DNA of 64,000 nucleotides from Annulohypoxylon bovei var. microspora (Eukaryota; Ascomycota; Sordariomycetes; Xylariales; Hypoxylaceae), in contig MU405210.1 of the NCBI GenBank assembly GCA_022836615.1, forward strand, positions 248,001 through 312,000. The letters run 5' to 3'. The position numbers and the translations under genes were made by a program. The notes under the pieces are model-generated. The model was not told the DNA's origin, did not search any database, and worked only from the letters and a program-made list of their open reading frames with translations. Of this stretch, positions 21,950 through 33,388 are shown one piece after another (positions within the stretch are counted from its first letter, which is position 1; each line of letters opens with the position of its first letter).

Positions 21950-22722
21950 TTACGTAAGATCGCTACTACTTTCCTCATGGATCGTTTGAGAAAGCAGCCC
22001 CCTACGCCGCCTCCTCGGCTTGTCAGTGGACCTCAGCTGCTTCCACCGTTTTTCAAAATTCTCATTCGCATCGTCCTTGGACTCCTGCTTCACTTTTGCA
22101 CGCCGTGAGGATACACCAGACCCAAGGAGCCTGCCAGAGCTTTCTTCCGACCGCGTTCCAGACTCCGCTAAGTCAAAATCCTGCTCGTCGTCACCATAGG
22201 ATGCTAGGTTGGATCCCCGGTAGTCCTCGTCCTGATCCTGTGACGTATCGACGCCTAGCGTAACAAAGATGAAGCTCGATGTCCCATGCAATAAGCAGCC
22301 AGCACATATGCCTATAACAGCTGCGCAGGCGAGCTGCATTTCGTGTTAGTGTCAGTACGACAGTCATTTCCGAATATCATATTATTTTTCAGATTGGTAT
22401 CCTTACGTAGATATAGGGGTACTATATGACAATTAGCAACTGAGTCTATCTACCTATATAGATTACAGGGGTTTGCTATAGAAGAAGCTATAAGAGTGAA
22501 TACCTTAAGCTTAGTAAATAAACTCGCAACAGCCAGGACAGCGTCCGAGATAGAATGAAGTATGTACCAGATAGGGGACAGGAGAAAGACGATCAGAGAA
22601 AGGAGGTAGTAGAGTGGATAGTGTAGAGGTATCGTGACGAGGTAGCACAGCCTCACCAACAACTTGAGCGCGGGATACAGATATGACGTGCCAAAGGTCT
22701 GCAAGGGGGCCAGCCAATCCAT
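21950..22722 (-). CDS. Small fungal membrane protein, unknown function
   Basis: Three exons on the minus strand: 22504-22722, 22407-22421 (15 nt, encoding YPYIY) and 21950-22333, giving 205 aa. The start ATG at 22722 is preferred over an upstream in-frame GTG. The N-terminal 75 residues are hydrophobic, with two likely membrane segments (CYLVTIPLHYPLYYLLSLIV and FLLSPIWYILHSISDAVLAV). A third follows the 15-nt exon (LACAAVIGICAGCLLHGTSS). The C-terminal half is hydrophilic, acidic and then strongly basic (DKPRRRRRG). The layout resembles conserved uncharacterised endomembrane proteins of Pezizomycotina. I cannot assign a function. The 15-nt exon is supported because it keeps the frame and continues the hydrophobic segment. 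Confidence 0.65.
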
Positions 22723-24322
22723 GTTCACGAATTGGTCCCGTGGCCTGAAGACTTTTGACTACTGCGTGGGTTGTTCTCTTTCTTTTGCTTCTAACTGGCG
22801 ACTTCAAACTCGACCGGTGAACAACGCGAGTTAAATTTGTGGGATATTTCTTTGGTATAATTGTAATTGTGGTAATTATTACCCCTTGACCGAATATTAT
22901 GACTGACGGATTAAGGAGGTTATGGTATGACGAAGGTGACTCTCCATTCTTGGCATCAGCTTCAGATGATCAAATGTAGCCAGGTACCACAAGCACCGCG
23001 TTAGTTTCCCTCCAGCTCTCTGGTATGTATGTGGTAGCTGCCGCCGGTTACCTGGGAATGTACCTTACATTTGTTAGCTCTAGAGTGAGCAATTGCTAGA
23101 CCGCGGTTGCCCGACTGGAACAACGAAGTGGAACCGGAACACGACTCCACCCCACTCCACTCCACGGGTGGAAGGTGAGTAGGTTAGTCCGATCCGGTGG
23201 GGTAAATGGAAGCTGGGAAGGTCGATCGGAACATTGGAACATTGAGACTTGGCTTCCACGGCTGCCGGGAATGTACGATGTACCTACGAAAGTATTGGAA
23301 CCTTTTTGGGGTCAAAGAATCAAAGTCGAAAGGTTGTTATGTAACTGAAAACCCAAGTAAATCCACGTGCAGCAACATTGAACGCGGCTCGATCGGCTCA
23401 AGGTTCTTTTTTATGTTTGGTACATGCATGACAATAAAATGTTTGGTTGTTGAAGTGCTCTCACCGCTGACCTCGACAAGATTGACTTGCTTGCATCGAT
23501 GCATGTATAGATTAAAGACTTCTGACTGCATTATACGACAGTAACAAATAGATTGTATTTCCGGGATCGTCTATTCCCGTCGTATCTTGATGAAATAATA
23601 CCTACAAATAGGTCTTATCAGATTCTATGCCGAATCTATAGGTGAGTGAGTAGGTATAGAATACGAATGAATGGATGAACTCAGATATAGCCAAGCTGCC
23701 AAGTACCAAGATACTTATTGGACCCTTGCGGTGATATTCGGCTATAGTGGTCAGTGCGTAAGTTTTTGACCGGGGGACTAGGGCGGACAGGCGGGCAGGG
23801 ACCAGGGATGTGGATTGATTGGCTTCTTCTCTTAGTCGTTATCATGGAACGACGAGAGACTTGAACGTGAGCCTGCTAAACCTCGTCCTTCCTCGTTTAG
23901 ATCTTCCCCCATCTACCCAATCGTTCCCCCATACTTTGTCTCGCTGTCTCATCGCCCCGACTACGCCAAAAAGGTCTCATGACCACATTTTGCTTGCAAT
24001 GATCCACGTCCTGTCTATCCAGTCAGTCCAGTCAGTCCAGTATCCCTCAGCTTGATTCACTCGAAGCAAATCCCATCAAATCCCCTCTCGAGAATCTCGG
24101 TCACACCGCCTAGCCCTGCGGCACCCGCCCACGGCCACGACGCACGACGTACCGCATCCCGCCCGTCAGCTTCCGACTTCCCCGCGATTGATCCAATTCT
24201 GTCCCTTGAAGGTCTCAATACCTTACGAACAAGCAGCAGCAGCAGCAAAAAAAAAAGACCCTAAAGCCTAACGACCAGAGGGAGGAATTCCTTTTCCTCC
24301 CCCGTCACCCCACGCCAAAACA
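22723..24322. other. Spacer / divergent promoters, membrane protein and SNF1-beta
   Basis: 1.6 kb with no supportable gene. It includes short tandem motifs: CCACTCCACTCCAC around 23144-23164, CAGTCAGTC units around 24018-24042, and a CAG run followed by ten A at about 24232-24256 in what is probably the SNF1-beta leader. Confidence 0.55.
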
Positions 24323-25888
24323 ATGGGTAATAACCCATCCTCAAACTCGAAGCCGCCCACCCCCACTACAGCTTCGTCCCACGACTCCCCACGAGCTTCT
24401 AAGAAGGAACCCAAGAACCTGGTATCGATACACAACCCACAGATCAGGTCACCAGCTTCTCCCGAGGCTTCGACCGTCCAGGCAACTGGTACTTCTATCA
24501 TTAACAAGAACTCCCAATCAAGACCGCTCTCCATCCTCAACTCGTCTTCACCCTCCACTAGCTCTAACAATTCTTCTGCTATTCCTAAAGCTCCCGAGCC
24601 AAAGCCGAGGCCCTCCGAATTCAAGGATGAACACTCTCAACCTGTAGCAGTTCCTTTCTCCTATTCCCACTCGGAACAGGACTCATCTTACGCCCACGAT
24701 TCTCAGTACGAGGAGAGCCTCCTATCAGGCCCTACCTCTAGTAGTATCCAAGATATGTCATATCATATCAACCGTCCGCCGAGGTTGCCGCTTCCAATTG
24801 AAGAGGAAATCCATACTCCTGGATCGCCTATAGTTGGTCCAAGTGATGCGGACGTCAAACCTGTTGATGACATCCCAGTTCTCGACGATTCGAGTAGTAT
24901 ACCGCGCCGTGCATCGGGGCTTAGCAATGCGACTGACGAAGATGACACCGAAGAACTTCGGGTTGATAAGACACGGCCGACGATACCAACCCGCATAGAG
25001 TGGTCGCGGGGTGGCCAGAAGGTTTACGTTACGGGCACACCGTTTCAATGGAGTCGGAAGCAGCGATTAACTCCAGCGTGAGCTCCCCCTATCTCGCTAT
25101 TTTCAATCCGGCCTCAGAAGTCTGATAACCGAACGACTGGATTTTAAGTGTTAAGAGAAACTTGTAGAGTAATGGAAATCCGTGATCACTGACTGCTGAC
25201 ATTTTATCGGATATAGCAAGGATAGGGAGGGTGTATTGCAAACGGTAATACCCGTTTTCCCAGGCACACATCACATAAAATTCTTGGTCGACGGAAATAT
25301 GCAGACATCGCCAGACCTGCCCACCACCGTGGATTTCGGCAACAATCTGGTAAATTACATCGAGGTAAGTGGTGACGACGCGGGCTCGAGGAATGTGCCC
25401 CTAGATGCCGGTGTCCCTAAGTCGAACGAAGCCGCTCTGTCTCTTCCATCAAGACAACCTTCACACGATGGCTCGGTTAGAGGTCCACAACCGAAGGTGA
25501 TAGATCCGGTTGAGAAGTTCTCCTCAAAGATTCCTCAGTATCTAGATGATTTCGACCAGTCTGAGGAATCATCGTCATATAGACTTTCTGCGTTGGCCCT
25601 GGAACGACTTCCGCCACCACCTGGCCTGCCTAGCTTCTTAAGCAAACCGATCATGAACAACAATACGCTCATCAAAGACGATAATAGCGTACTCAATATG
25701 CCGAATCACACCATACTCAACCATCTAGCTACCTGTAGTATTAAAAATAATGTTCTTGCCGTATCGGCTACTACTCGATATCAGAGCAAGGTAAGTTATC
25801 TCTAGCATATATCCTAGTCGATATCGTGATGCTAATAATGACAAAGTACGTTACCACAATTATCTACAAGGCTACAAAGAATGAGTAG
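24323..25888 (+). CDS. SNF1/AMPK beta subunit (Gal83/Sip2 type)
   Basis: Scaffold and targeting subunit of the SNF1 glucose-repression kinase. Exons 24323-25077, 25217-25790 and 25847-25888 give 456 aa. The protein begins MGNNPSSNS; Gly2 with small residues after it is a good N-myristoylation site, as in Sip2 and mammalian beta subunits. A long Ser/Pro-rich region leads to the glycogen-binding CBM48 domain at about residues 220-300 (TRIEWSRGGQKVYVTGTPFQW, then HHIKFLVDG), split by intron 1. The C-terminal ASC domain carries LPPPPGLPSFLSKPIMN, NHTILNHLATCSIKNNVLAV and the final YVTTIIYKATKNE. This short last exon is needed to complete the beta-strand that contacts the kinase complex. The gene is convergent with KAE1. 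Confidence 0.94.
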
Positions 25889-26343
25889 TGCTCTATTCTA
25901 TCAAAATCAGTGACTTGTGACGGGTGTCTATGGGAAATCCTATTTCATATTATAAGGGGGTTTATTTTGGGAGAGGGTGATGCCTCTCGTGTGCTTGCTA
26001 TTAGGCTAAGGAAAAGGTCATCTCCATACCTCGAGAAGGACCGCGGGTTTTCGGAATCTCGCACTGGTTAGTGCTGTGTATCTCACATTGTTTCGAGGGC
26101 AGATCTATACAGATCGATTTTGGTTATAGGTTGTTGCTGGAAGGCACAATGCGCAATGGCCCGCGCTGTGGAAAAATGGTTGTTATGGATGAGAATAATA
26201 TGAGGATATGAAACATAGAAGGATGTATACGACGCAAGCCCAAAACCGCGCAAGCAGAGGATATAACGTCTGTTTAGACGATGTTGATAACGAATGAAAA
26301 GAGGCATTGTAATCACAATTGAATATATTAGTTAAAGCCATAT
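25889..26343. other. Spacer between convergent genes
   Basis: 455 bp shared 3' region of the SNF1-beta gene and KAE1. Nothing is recognised. Confidence 0.5.
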
Positions 26344-27441
26344 TCAATCTCTCCATTTGACGTAAACTTCATCTGTTCTAAATCGCTGCGTACAAGTACT
26401 ATCCTCCAACGACGTACGGAATCCTGTCTCGTATGCTAGCAGACCGGCATGGGCAATCATAATGCCGTTATCGATGCAGAAACGTTCATCAGTCGCAAAA
26501 ACGCTCCCACCCCTTTCTTTAGCCATTTGTCCCATCATCTCCTGTAGGCGCTCGTTGCATCCCACGCCTCCTACGATGAGCACCTGGTTACTTCCCACGT
26601 GCGCCATGGCACGCTCGGTGATCTCCACGAGCATGGCGTAGACCGTCTCCTGCAGGCTAAAGCACAGGTCCTCGGGCCCGAACCGGTCTTCCTCACTAAC
26701 GTCCTCGCCCCGCGCAATCTTCTCCTGCTGCTCCTTCATCTGCGCGGCTAGCAGGTCCGCCGCCGTCAGGATCCCGCTGAAGCTGCAGTCCATGCCCTTG
26801 ACGGCATACGGCAGGTCCAGCAGCTTCCGACCGGCCGCCTTGCGCGCCAGAAGCTCGATGTTGTACCCCGGCGCCGGGTCGTTGCTGATGGATAGGGTGC
26901 GCGCGAACCGGTCTAGGCAATTTCCCACCGCGATGTCTAAGGTCTCCCCGAAGATCCGGTAGCGCCGCTCGGCGTACGCGATCACCTGCGTGTTGCCGCC
27001 CGACACGTACAGGACGACGGGGTTCTGGGCCCCTGTGATCTCGCGCCCCATCTCGATATGGCCGACGCAGTGGTTGACGCCGACGAGCGGGAGGCCCCAC
27101 ATCAGCGCCAGCGCGCGCGCGGCGACGGCGACGGACTGCAGGGGCGCGCCCATGCCGGGGCCCTTCGTGTAGCACACGCAGGACAGCTGGGAGGCCGGGT
27201 CGGTGACGCCGGCGTCGGCCAGCGCGGACCTCGCGAGCCGCGAGAAGAAGGCGCGGTGGTGCCGCGCCGTGTCCTTGGGCAGGAAGCCGGTGCCCGGCGG
27301 CGACACGAAGGTGTGCCGCAGGTTGGCCAGCACGGCGGACGCGCCCGTCGCCGGGTCGTGCGAGATTATCCCGATCCCCAGCTTGTTGGCGCTGCCCTCG
27401 CAGCCGATGGCGAGGAGGGGACCGCCGCCTTGCTTCGCCAT
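26344..27441 (-). CDS. KAE1: KAE1/OSGEP, catalytic subunit of the KEOPS complex
   Basis: ATPase-fold enzyme that transfers the threonylcarbamoyl group onto A37 of ANN-decoding tRNAs (t6A synthesis) within the KEOPS/EKC complex. Single exon, 365 aa, the usual size. The N-terminal strand LAIGCEGSANKLGIGI, the metal-binding HxxxH motif (HCVGH, His124 and His128), the nucleotide-binding LYVSGGNTQV, the GMDCSFSGI block and the C-terminal VGGVGCNERL and CIDNGIMIAHAG motifs with the metal-binding Asp are all present. No mitochondrial targeting sequence precedes the start, consistent with the cytosolic paralogue and not Qri7. The first two thirds of the gene are very GC-rich, the last 250 bp much less so. 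Three tandem AAACCC-type units sit immediately upstream of the ATG. Confidence 0.96.
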   Translation of the reverse strand: MAKQGGGPLLAIGCEGSANKLGIGIISHDPATGASAVLANLRHTFVSPPGTGFLPKDTARHHRAFFSRLARSALADAGVTDPASQLSCVCYTKGPGMGAPLQSVAVAARALALMWGLPLVGVNHCVGHIEMGREITGAQNPVVLYVSGGNTQVIAYAERRYRIFGETLDIAVGNCLDRFARTLSISNDPAPGYNIELLARKAAGRKLLDLPYAVKGMDCSFSGILTAADLLAAQMKEQQEKIARGEDVSEEDRFGPEDLCFSLQETVYAMLVEITERAMAHVGSNQVLIVGGVGCNERLQEMMGQMAKERGGSVFATDERFCIDNGIMIAHAGLLAYETGFRTSLEDSTCTQRFRTDEVYVKWRD

Positions 27442-30005
27442 CGTTTTGGGTTTGGGTTTGGGTTTATGAGACTGGCTGGCTGATATAGGGGAGGGAGGGG
27501 TGGCGTTGCCGGTGGTGATGGGTGATGGATCAAGGGTGGGGCTGATAGGGCGATAGGATATGATGGGATTAAATGGAGCTTGTTAATTAAGCGCGGACTT
27601 TTAGATGTGGCGAATGGATCTATAATAGGGCGAGTAGGGCGATGATACCGAACTAGCCTAAGCTCCTCAATGCCGCGACTAGGAAGGTACAAGAAAAAGG
27701 TCAATTTTTCGAATTTATAAATTACGAGACTTTTGTGTAGGTTCTAGCATAGGAACGAAGAAAAAAATATGAGGCTCTCTTGTTGTGGGGTCAGATGTAA
27801 GAGCGGGAAGTGTATCTGCATGTGCAGAAAGACCCCTCTCCAATGACGAGTGATCCGTGACTTGATGACCCTTATCGATAAAATTGCTTCGATTTTGCTT
27901 CCATTTCCATTTCCGAACGGGGTTAGGCGGCATCTACGTGGTGGATCCTCGACGGCTTAAGGTTTAGGTACCAGCTGGCCGTCGAGTTGCGCTAGAGTGG
28001 GGCACCACACTTATTCCACCTCTCGACGGGTGGGCAATAATAGCCTTCAGTCCTAAGCACCAGGGAGAGAAATCCCATATTACCATATTACCAAATCGCT
28101 TGCTACATTTTCCAACCTCTTGTCATCCTCCCCCAAACTTACCAACTACCTGCCTTAGTGCCATATTTCTCCTCTTTCCCTTTTTTTCCTTTCTTCTTTT
28201 TGTTTTATGACATACGAGCAAGGAAAGGAACCGTCGTGCAAAATCCGTCTCTCCAATGGGAGTATAGGAATCCATGTTCGTCATTGTTGTCGGTAATCCG
28301 AGACCAACATCGTCTTCTGACCTTCGCTGACTTGAACATCTTACAGATACATACTTCCAACCGTATTTGCTTCTTCCCTACCATTCTTCCGATCATCCAT
28401 TACTTTTCTGCGACTCTCTTCTTCGCCATCATCATATTTTTCTTACCCTCCAAATCCTACGAGCTTTGCCGCAAATGGGCGGATTACGCCAGCGCCTACA
28501 CGATTATGCGGGATTCGGCCAACTCCTCACCAGCCACAAGTCTATATCGCACAGCTCCAACGAGATAGCCTCTACTATCTGAATGAACAGATAGATCCAC
28601 AGCTACATACTACATATCCTTTCCATACTCTTGGTATGGATAGGTACCTAGGCTTAGGTAGAGCAGTAGCTTAGCCGAGAGGAGTGACCGAGAGATGCCC
28701 CGGAGTTGCGCGCTTCTATACAACACATATCTAGGTAATTTGCGACTGCTTTTTTCCATCAACATTTTACGAGTTGTCCTATCCTATAACCCTATCGTGT
28801 TCCCCTTTACTTGGTATATAATACGGCGATTCGTGTCTCGTCACCTTACCTTGGATCGCAATACCTACCCACGTGTTGGACTGTATTCGCACGGTGTGTC
28901 TGTCAGAGTGGGCGGCACATGATTTTTTTTCCTATTCAACCACATTTACCTTCGACTTCTAAGACAAGCTCTTTTTATCGGTTTTTATTTTAATTTTATT
29001 GTTCGAACGAGATAAAGTTCAGTGATCTCGCTAATTTGCGTTTTCAAAATTAACGCTAAAAAATCAAAGGGAACGAAAAGCTAACTTGTCATAGAACATT
29101 ACAGCCGTGGGACAATTTGCGCCTAAGACCGAGACGTTACTATATTCCTTTCATCACAAAAGAAGAATGGGAACTAGTTATCGTTTTTGAAATCGCCTAC
29201 TTTTTAGGACTTGCTAGTGTTAAAGAAGAACAGCGTCTGGTCGCAATACTCCAGAGTACGACTTTTGATCGATACCTCAGGATAGCCACGGCCCACTACT
29301 AACTACCTAGGTATGCGACAAAGCACAACAAGATACGACAGGTCTTTGAACGGCAAGGAAAAATATGCCACCATCATCAACACTCAGCTTCATGGCTTTC
29401 ATAAGGCTACAATCTTCCATAGAGTGGACATGAACACAAGCCGCAAACATACAGTCATCAGGTCACCCAAATCAAAATCCGAAAACAAGTACGAAGAGAA
29501 AGCGAGGAACATATATTGGTTCCCTCTACTCCTTTCCTCGCCTGGAGCCTTAAACGCCAGAACAAGTCTCCTAACTCCCCCGGCTATGCATGTGGCTGTG
29601 AAGACTATATACATTTTCAGCAAGACGGTTGCTAACACCATCCCCTGTTTTGCCATTTTCAAAGCTGGGTCCACACGTTCGCGGCATGTATGTACAGGTA
29701 TTGGCGCGAACTCGGGTACACTAACTGAGCGGGATTGATATCTCGGTGGACCTCTTCGTACATCTCGTCGGCAAAGAGAGCAGATCACTTATGACTAAGT
29801 CGTCGAAGACTGATTGGTAGGGCGAAACAAAAGCATACGCCCTCTACATGCTTGCAGGCAATGCGATCGGGTAAGCCAGGACTAGGTTACCCGACCATTT
29901 TATCGGCCAAGATTCGGTATGTTCCGAGCGCTACGCATCCGATTGGTGCTCCAAGTCGACTTTCGAGATCCGTCGAGGGCCTGTTACGGCCTCGTCTAAA
30001 ATTCA
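27442..30005. other. Gene-free spacer upstream of KAE1
   Basis: 2.6 kb. ORFs at 28158-28568 (+), 29313-29738 (+) and 29399-29788 (-) show no family features, and the first and last begin without ATG. The stretch 28080-28450 is C/T-rich and could be an unannotated leader. TACCTAGGTA occurs at 29304-29313. I support no gene here. Confidence 0.45.
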
Positions 30006-31831
30006 TTAAGTTGAATTCTGTGGTTGCGGTGCCTGGGGCTGAGGTGGAGGTGCTTGCGGTTGCGGGAGAGCCTGCCTATTTGCACTTCCCTGGAGGGCTG
30101 GCACATCCACTCCTTGTCTCCTAAACAAGAAGGGTGACGGCGGTATCGTCGACCTGAATCTCATTTGTGAAGAGCTGTTGGGGTCCACTTGATACACAGG
30201 TTGTTCATCGTCGTCATCATCCTGGTCATACTTCCAGCGATCGCTCTGGGAATAGTCTATCTCGCGTGGGGGACTCTTAAACCCATTCAATTTAGGCGGC
30301 CGACGATCGATGAATAAGCGATTGAGTCGGCCAATACGACGACGATACGAAGACATCTCCTCGTGGTCCTCTGTATTCAAATTGATACCTTTGAATCCGG
30401 AGTGGAGGAGAGAACCATTAACCTCTGCTGGAGGTGTTTCGTCTACTTCCATGGAATCCGACGCGGATGCCGGTGGGGTTATTAGGTATGTGGTCTTTGC
30501 AGGCCTGAAGCTTGACTGCTTTTCCTCTCGGATAGGAGGCAGTGGGTCAGCAGTAAGATCCACATAGCTGTGATTCCATCGTCTATGGTTCTGGATCTTC
30601 ATCTCAACATCATTACGCAGTTCGTTCTCCTTCTCAGCGATCTTGTCGGCCAAGATAATGAGATCAGCAGGCTCCACGGATCTCCCTCCATCGGGGCGGA
30701 CGATAAGACGAAGTTGACCATGAGGAGCAGGTCGAGACGGTTGCTGCGCCTCTGTTCTCGGCCGTTTCTGTGGTCTCTGTGTGAATAAGTCGTCATCCTC
30801 ACCCTTAATACCAAGCCGGACTTTAGACTCTTTCAGACTAGTCCGTAGGCTGAAGATCATTTTATCTTGGTGCAGCAGCTCTCTCTTGTATACCTCTCGC
30901 TGGCCCGAGAGGAGAACGAGCTGACGTCCTTCTTCCAACTCCTTACGCAATTTCTTTAGTTTGTCGCTCACCTGCGCATCACGTGCCCTTGTCTTTCTTG
31001 TCTGTCGGACTTCACGCCGTCGGAAGCAGACGTAAGGGTCCATATCGTCATGCTCTTGGTGGGTCTCGAACTTGACTGCTGGGTGCAGGATCTTATTACC
31101 GCTTGTCTGCCGTTGAGTCTTCCAATACTCATAGACATTCTTGGCATGGGCTTGAATCAGCTTAGCGGGGACTAAGTGGTTCATTGCTCGGAGCATAGTG
31201 TCAAATGGCACTACCGTGTTGTCGACCGCAGCATAGGGAGCCTGCTCCGACGCCGTATCCTCGAACACCTCCATGATGCGCTCGAAGTCGTCTTCGGAAA
31301 GCTGGGTATTTCCCGTCCACTTGGTATTGTAGGTCTTCAGGTACTCCTCATCCTCTGTCGTCATGTCATAGAGACTGCCGAGTGTCTCTTCGACAGTTTC
31401 AGAGAACTTGATATAGCTTTTGGGCTCTACATATGGGGTTGGATACAGCTCATTATAAATAGCTTCGCACTTCTGAGGCGGCGGCACTGGGATCTCATTG
31501 TCCGTGCTGGCGCCGACGCCTTTGAGGGCGGCTTGTAGATGATATTCCTATTGGTGGGAATGTTAGCGCATGGTAAGTGGTTGATATAATCCAATATCAA
31601 AATAGGCGTAGAGGGTCCGCGTGGAGTCACGTGCCAAATCACGTGATGTGGATATGAAAGGTAAGAAAAGTATTGATAACTCACATTTTCCTCTGCCTGC
31701 TCAACGCCAGTAGCTATTTGAGATTCATTTGTGAGGGATTCATATTCGTTGGGGTCGATTTGATCTTCGCGGAGTACGGGCAGAGGCGTCTTTGTGTTAA
31801 GCTTCTTGTATCGCACTTTCCGGGTCGACAT
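30006..31831 (-). CDS. EPL1: EPL1, enhancer-of-polycomb-like subunit of NuA4
   Basis: Nucleosome-contacting scaffold subunit of the NuA4 histone acetyltransferase and its Piccolo core. Two exons, 31685-31831 and 30006-31547, give 562 aa, near the family's usual length. The EPcA domain is clear: the basic start MSTRKVRYKKLNTKTPLPVL, then NEIPVPPPQKCEAIYNELYP, the acidic YDMTTEDEEYL block, and the DDMDPYVCFRRREVRQTRKTR segment followed by a coiled coil (DKLKKLRKELEEGRQ). The C-terminal half is low complexity with a SYRRRIGRLNRLFIDRRP patch and a Pro/Gln-rich end. The 137-nt intron falls after codon 49. TRA1, at the left of this window, is the activator-binding subunit of the same complex. Confidence 0.95.
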
Positions 31832-33388
31832 GGCGGTCGGCGGTGTAGAGGGATGGTAGGGGAAAAGTCGCGTTTCTGGTCGGAAAAAGCCCGAAAAAAT
31901 TCGGGGATATAAAAGTTTATGTCATGCGACGATGAAAAATCAATTTTAAAAGTGTTAATATTGGGGTTTAGGTGGTTGTTCTGATGGTCGAAGTGTCGTC
32001 GTTGGATGAGGTGACGTTGAATTGTTTGGGGCGCAAATTTTTTGCTTGGTCGCCGCAGCAGGCAGCCCGAGCAGCAACAACAAAGTCAGGATAGTGGTTG
32101 TGCAGGTTATGCAGAGGGTGGCAGAGGGGTCGAAAGGTGCCCCATGCTCCACCAAAAAGACTTACGCCTTCCTTCTGGCCTGGTCAACTATCTGATTATG
32201 CCGGTCTCTGATTGGATGCAGGTGCGCATCGTGCAATTTTGGGCAACAACTTTGGGGGAGGGGAAAGGGGGACCGGGGCCTGATAACGCCCGTCCACCCG
32301 CTAAAAAACGAATTACGAACTGATACCTAATACTTAGGTTGCCTAGTAGGTACTTGCCACTATGCATTTTTGCACCCACATTCTTTCGCCGGATATGTAC
32401 CTCCATCTTACCACCGTACATTCCCCCTTTTTTTAACTCTCCTTGCACAGTTAGGTAGGCAACAACAATGAAATGGGATGAGTATGTAAAAGGGGGCGAC
32501 TACCTGCCTAGGTAATCGACCAATAAAAATCAACGCAAGATGCATTCTATTGAAAATTTTACTATGCTCCTTTGCAACGAGGTAATTTATTCGGATGCAA
32601 CAATTGACTCCTTCGAATTGCTACTGCATCATCGATTTTTTTGTGCACCCTTCATGAATTAATTTCTATTTTTTTTTGGCTTTTTACACTTGATGATCTC
32701 AGTCGACACGGACCTTAGTTCTAGGTAATTCAGCCACAATTTGTGAGCCACAGCCCTGATAAGATAAGGGACTAGATCATGTGGATTGCTTCATAAAAGT
32801 AGGCCGCTTTATGCAACCTAGGTACTTCTCAGATACAGGTACCTACATACATATGTACTTCGTACCTACTTGACAGATCTATTTATATACCTAGGTAGGT
32901 AGATACCTATTATTCATTACGTAGTTTAATAGCAATCTAAATAATACAACATTCACTGTTATAATGTTAGAATGTCAAACTTCATTCATGGTGACTACCT
33001 AGGACTTATGTAACTATGGCTGATACGTAGGTGGTTGTGGCTTCTACCAATAATAAGTGCGGCTGTGCTCTCCAAGTAGAGTTCGGTGTCCACATAAAAG
33101 GCAATTCAGATCTTGGTCGCCTTGTCTTGATTGACCCCACCAGCCCACATTTCCACCTAACTCTCCCATCAGCCTCATCCATCTGCCATCAATCGTCGAA
33201 CGTGAACATAGCATCTTTCCAACCGACGAATAAATACAACCAATTCTATTGTATCGCCGAAACTACAAGTATTTACCAATAATTTGTTTTCGGAGAAGCT
33301 AAGGTGACCTTGAAATTGCTCCTCTCGTCGTCTCCATCTATCCCAACTCCTCGTCCGAACTCGCCTTTGTAAAGGAGTGTCTAGCAGC
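31832..33388. other. Spacer / divergent promoters, EPL1 and calcineurin B
   Basis: 1.56 kb between head-to-head genes, with no gene seen. It is rich in CCTAGGTA-type sequence: an exact TACCTAGGTA at 32888-32897 and close variants near 32510, 32817 and 32996. Confidence 0.55.

Noticed and set aside
26696..27483. Long alternative-frame ORFs across KAE1
   Set aside because: They are a by-product of high GC content, which removes stop codons in all frames. The KAE1 frame carries all conserved motifs.
28158..28568. 136-codon ORF upstream of KAE1
   Set aside because: It starts at GTG in a C/T-rich tract, has phenylalanine runs from poly-T, and two other frames are equally open nearby.
29399..29788. 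129-codon minus-strand ORF with a hydrophobic segment
   Set aside because: It begins at GTG, has no recognisable family, and overlaps an equally long ORF on the other strand.
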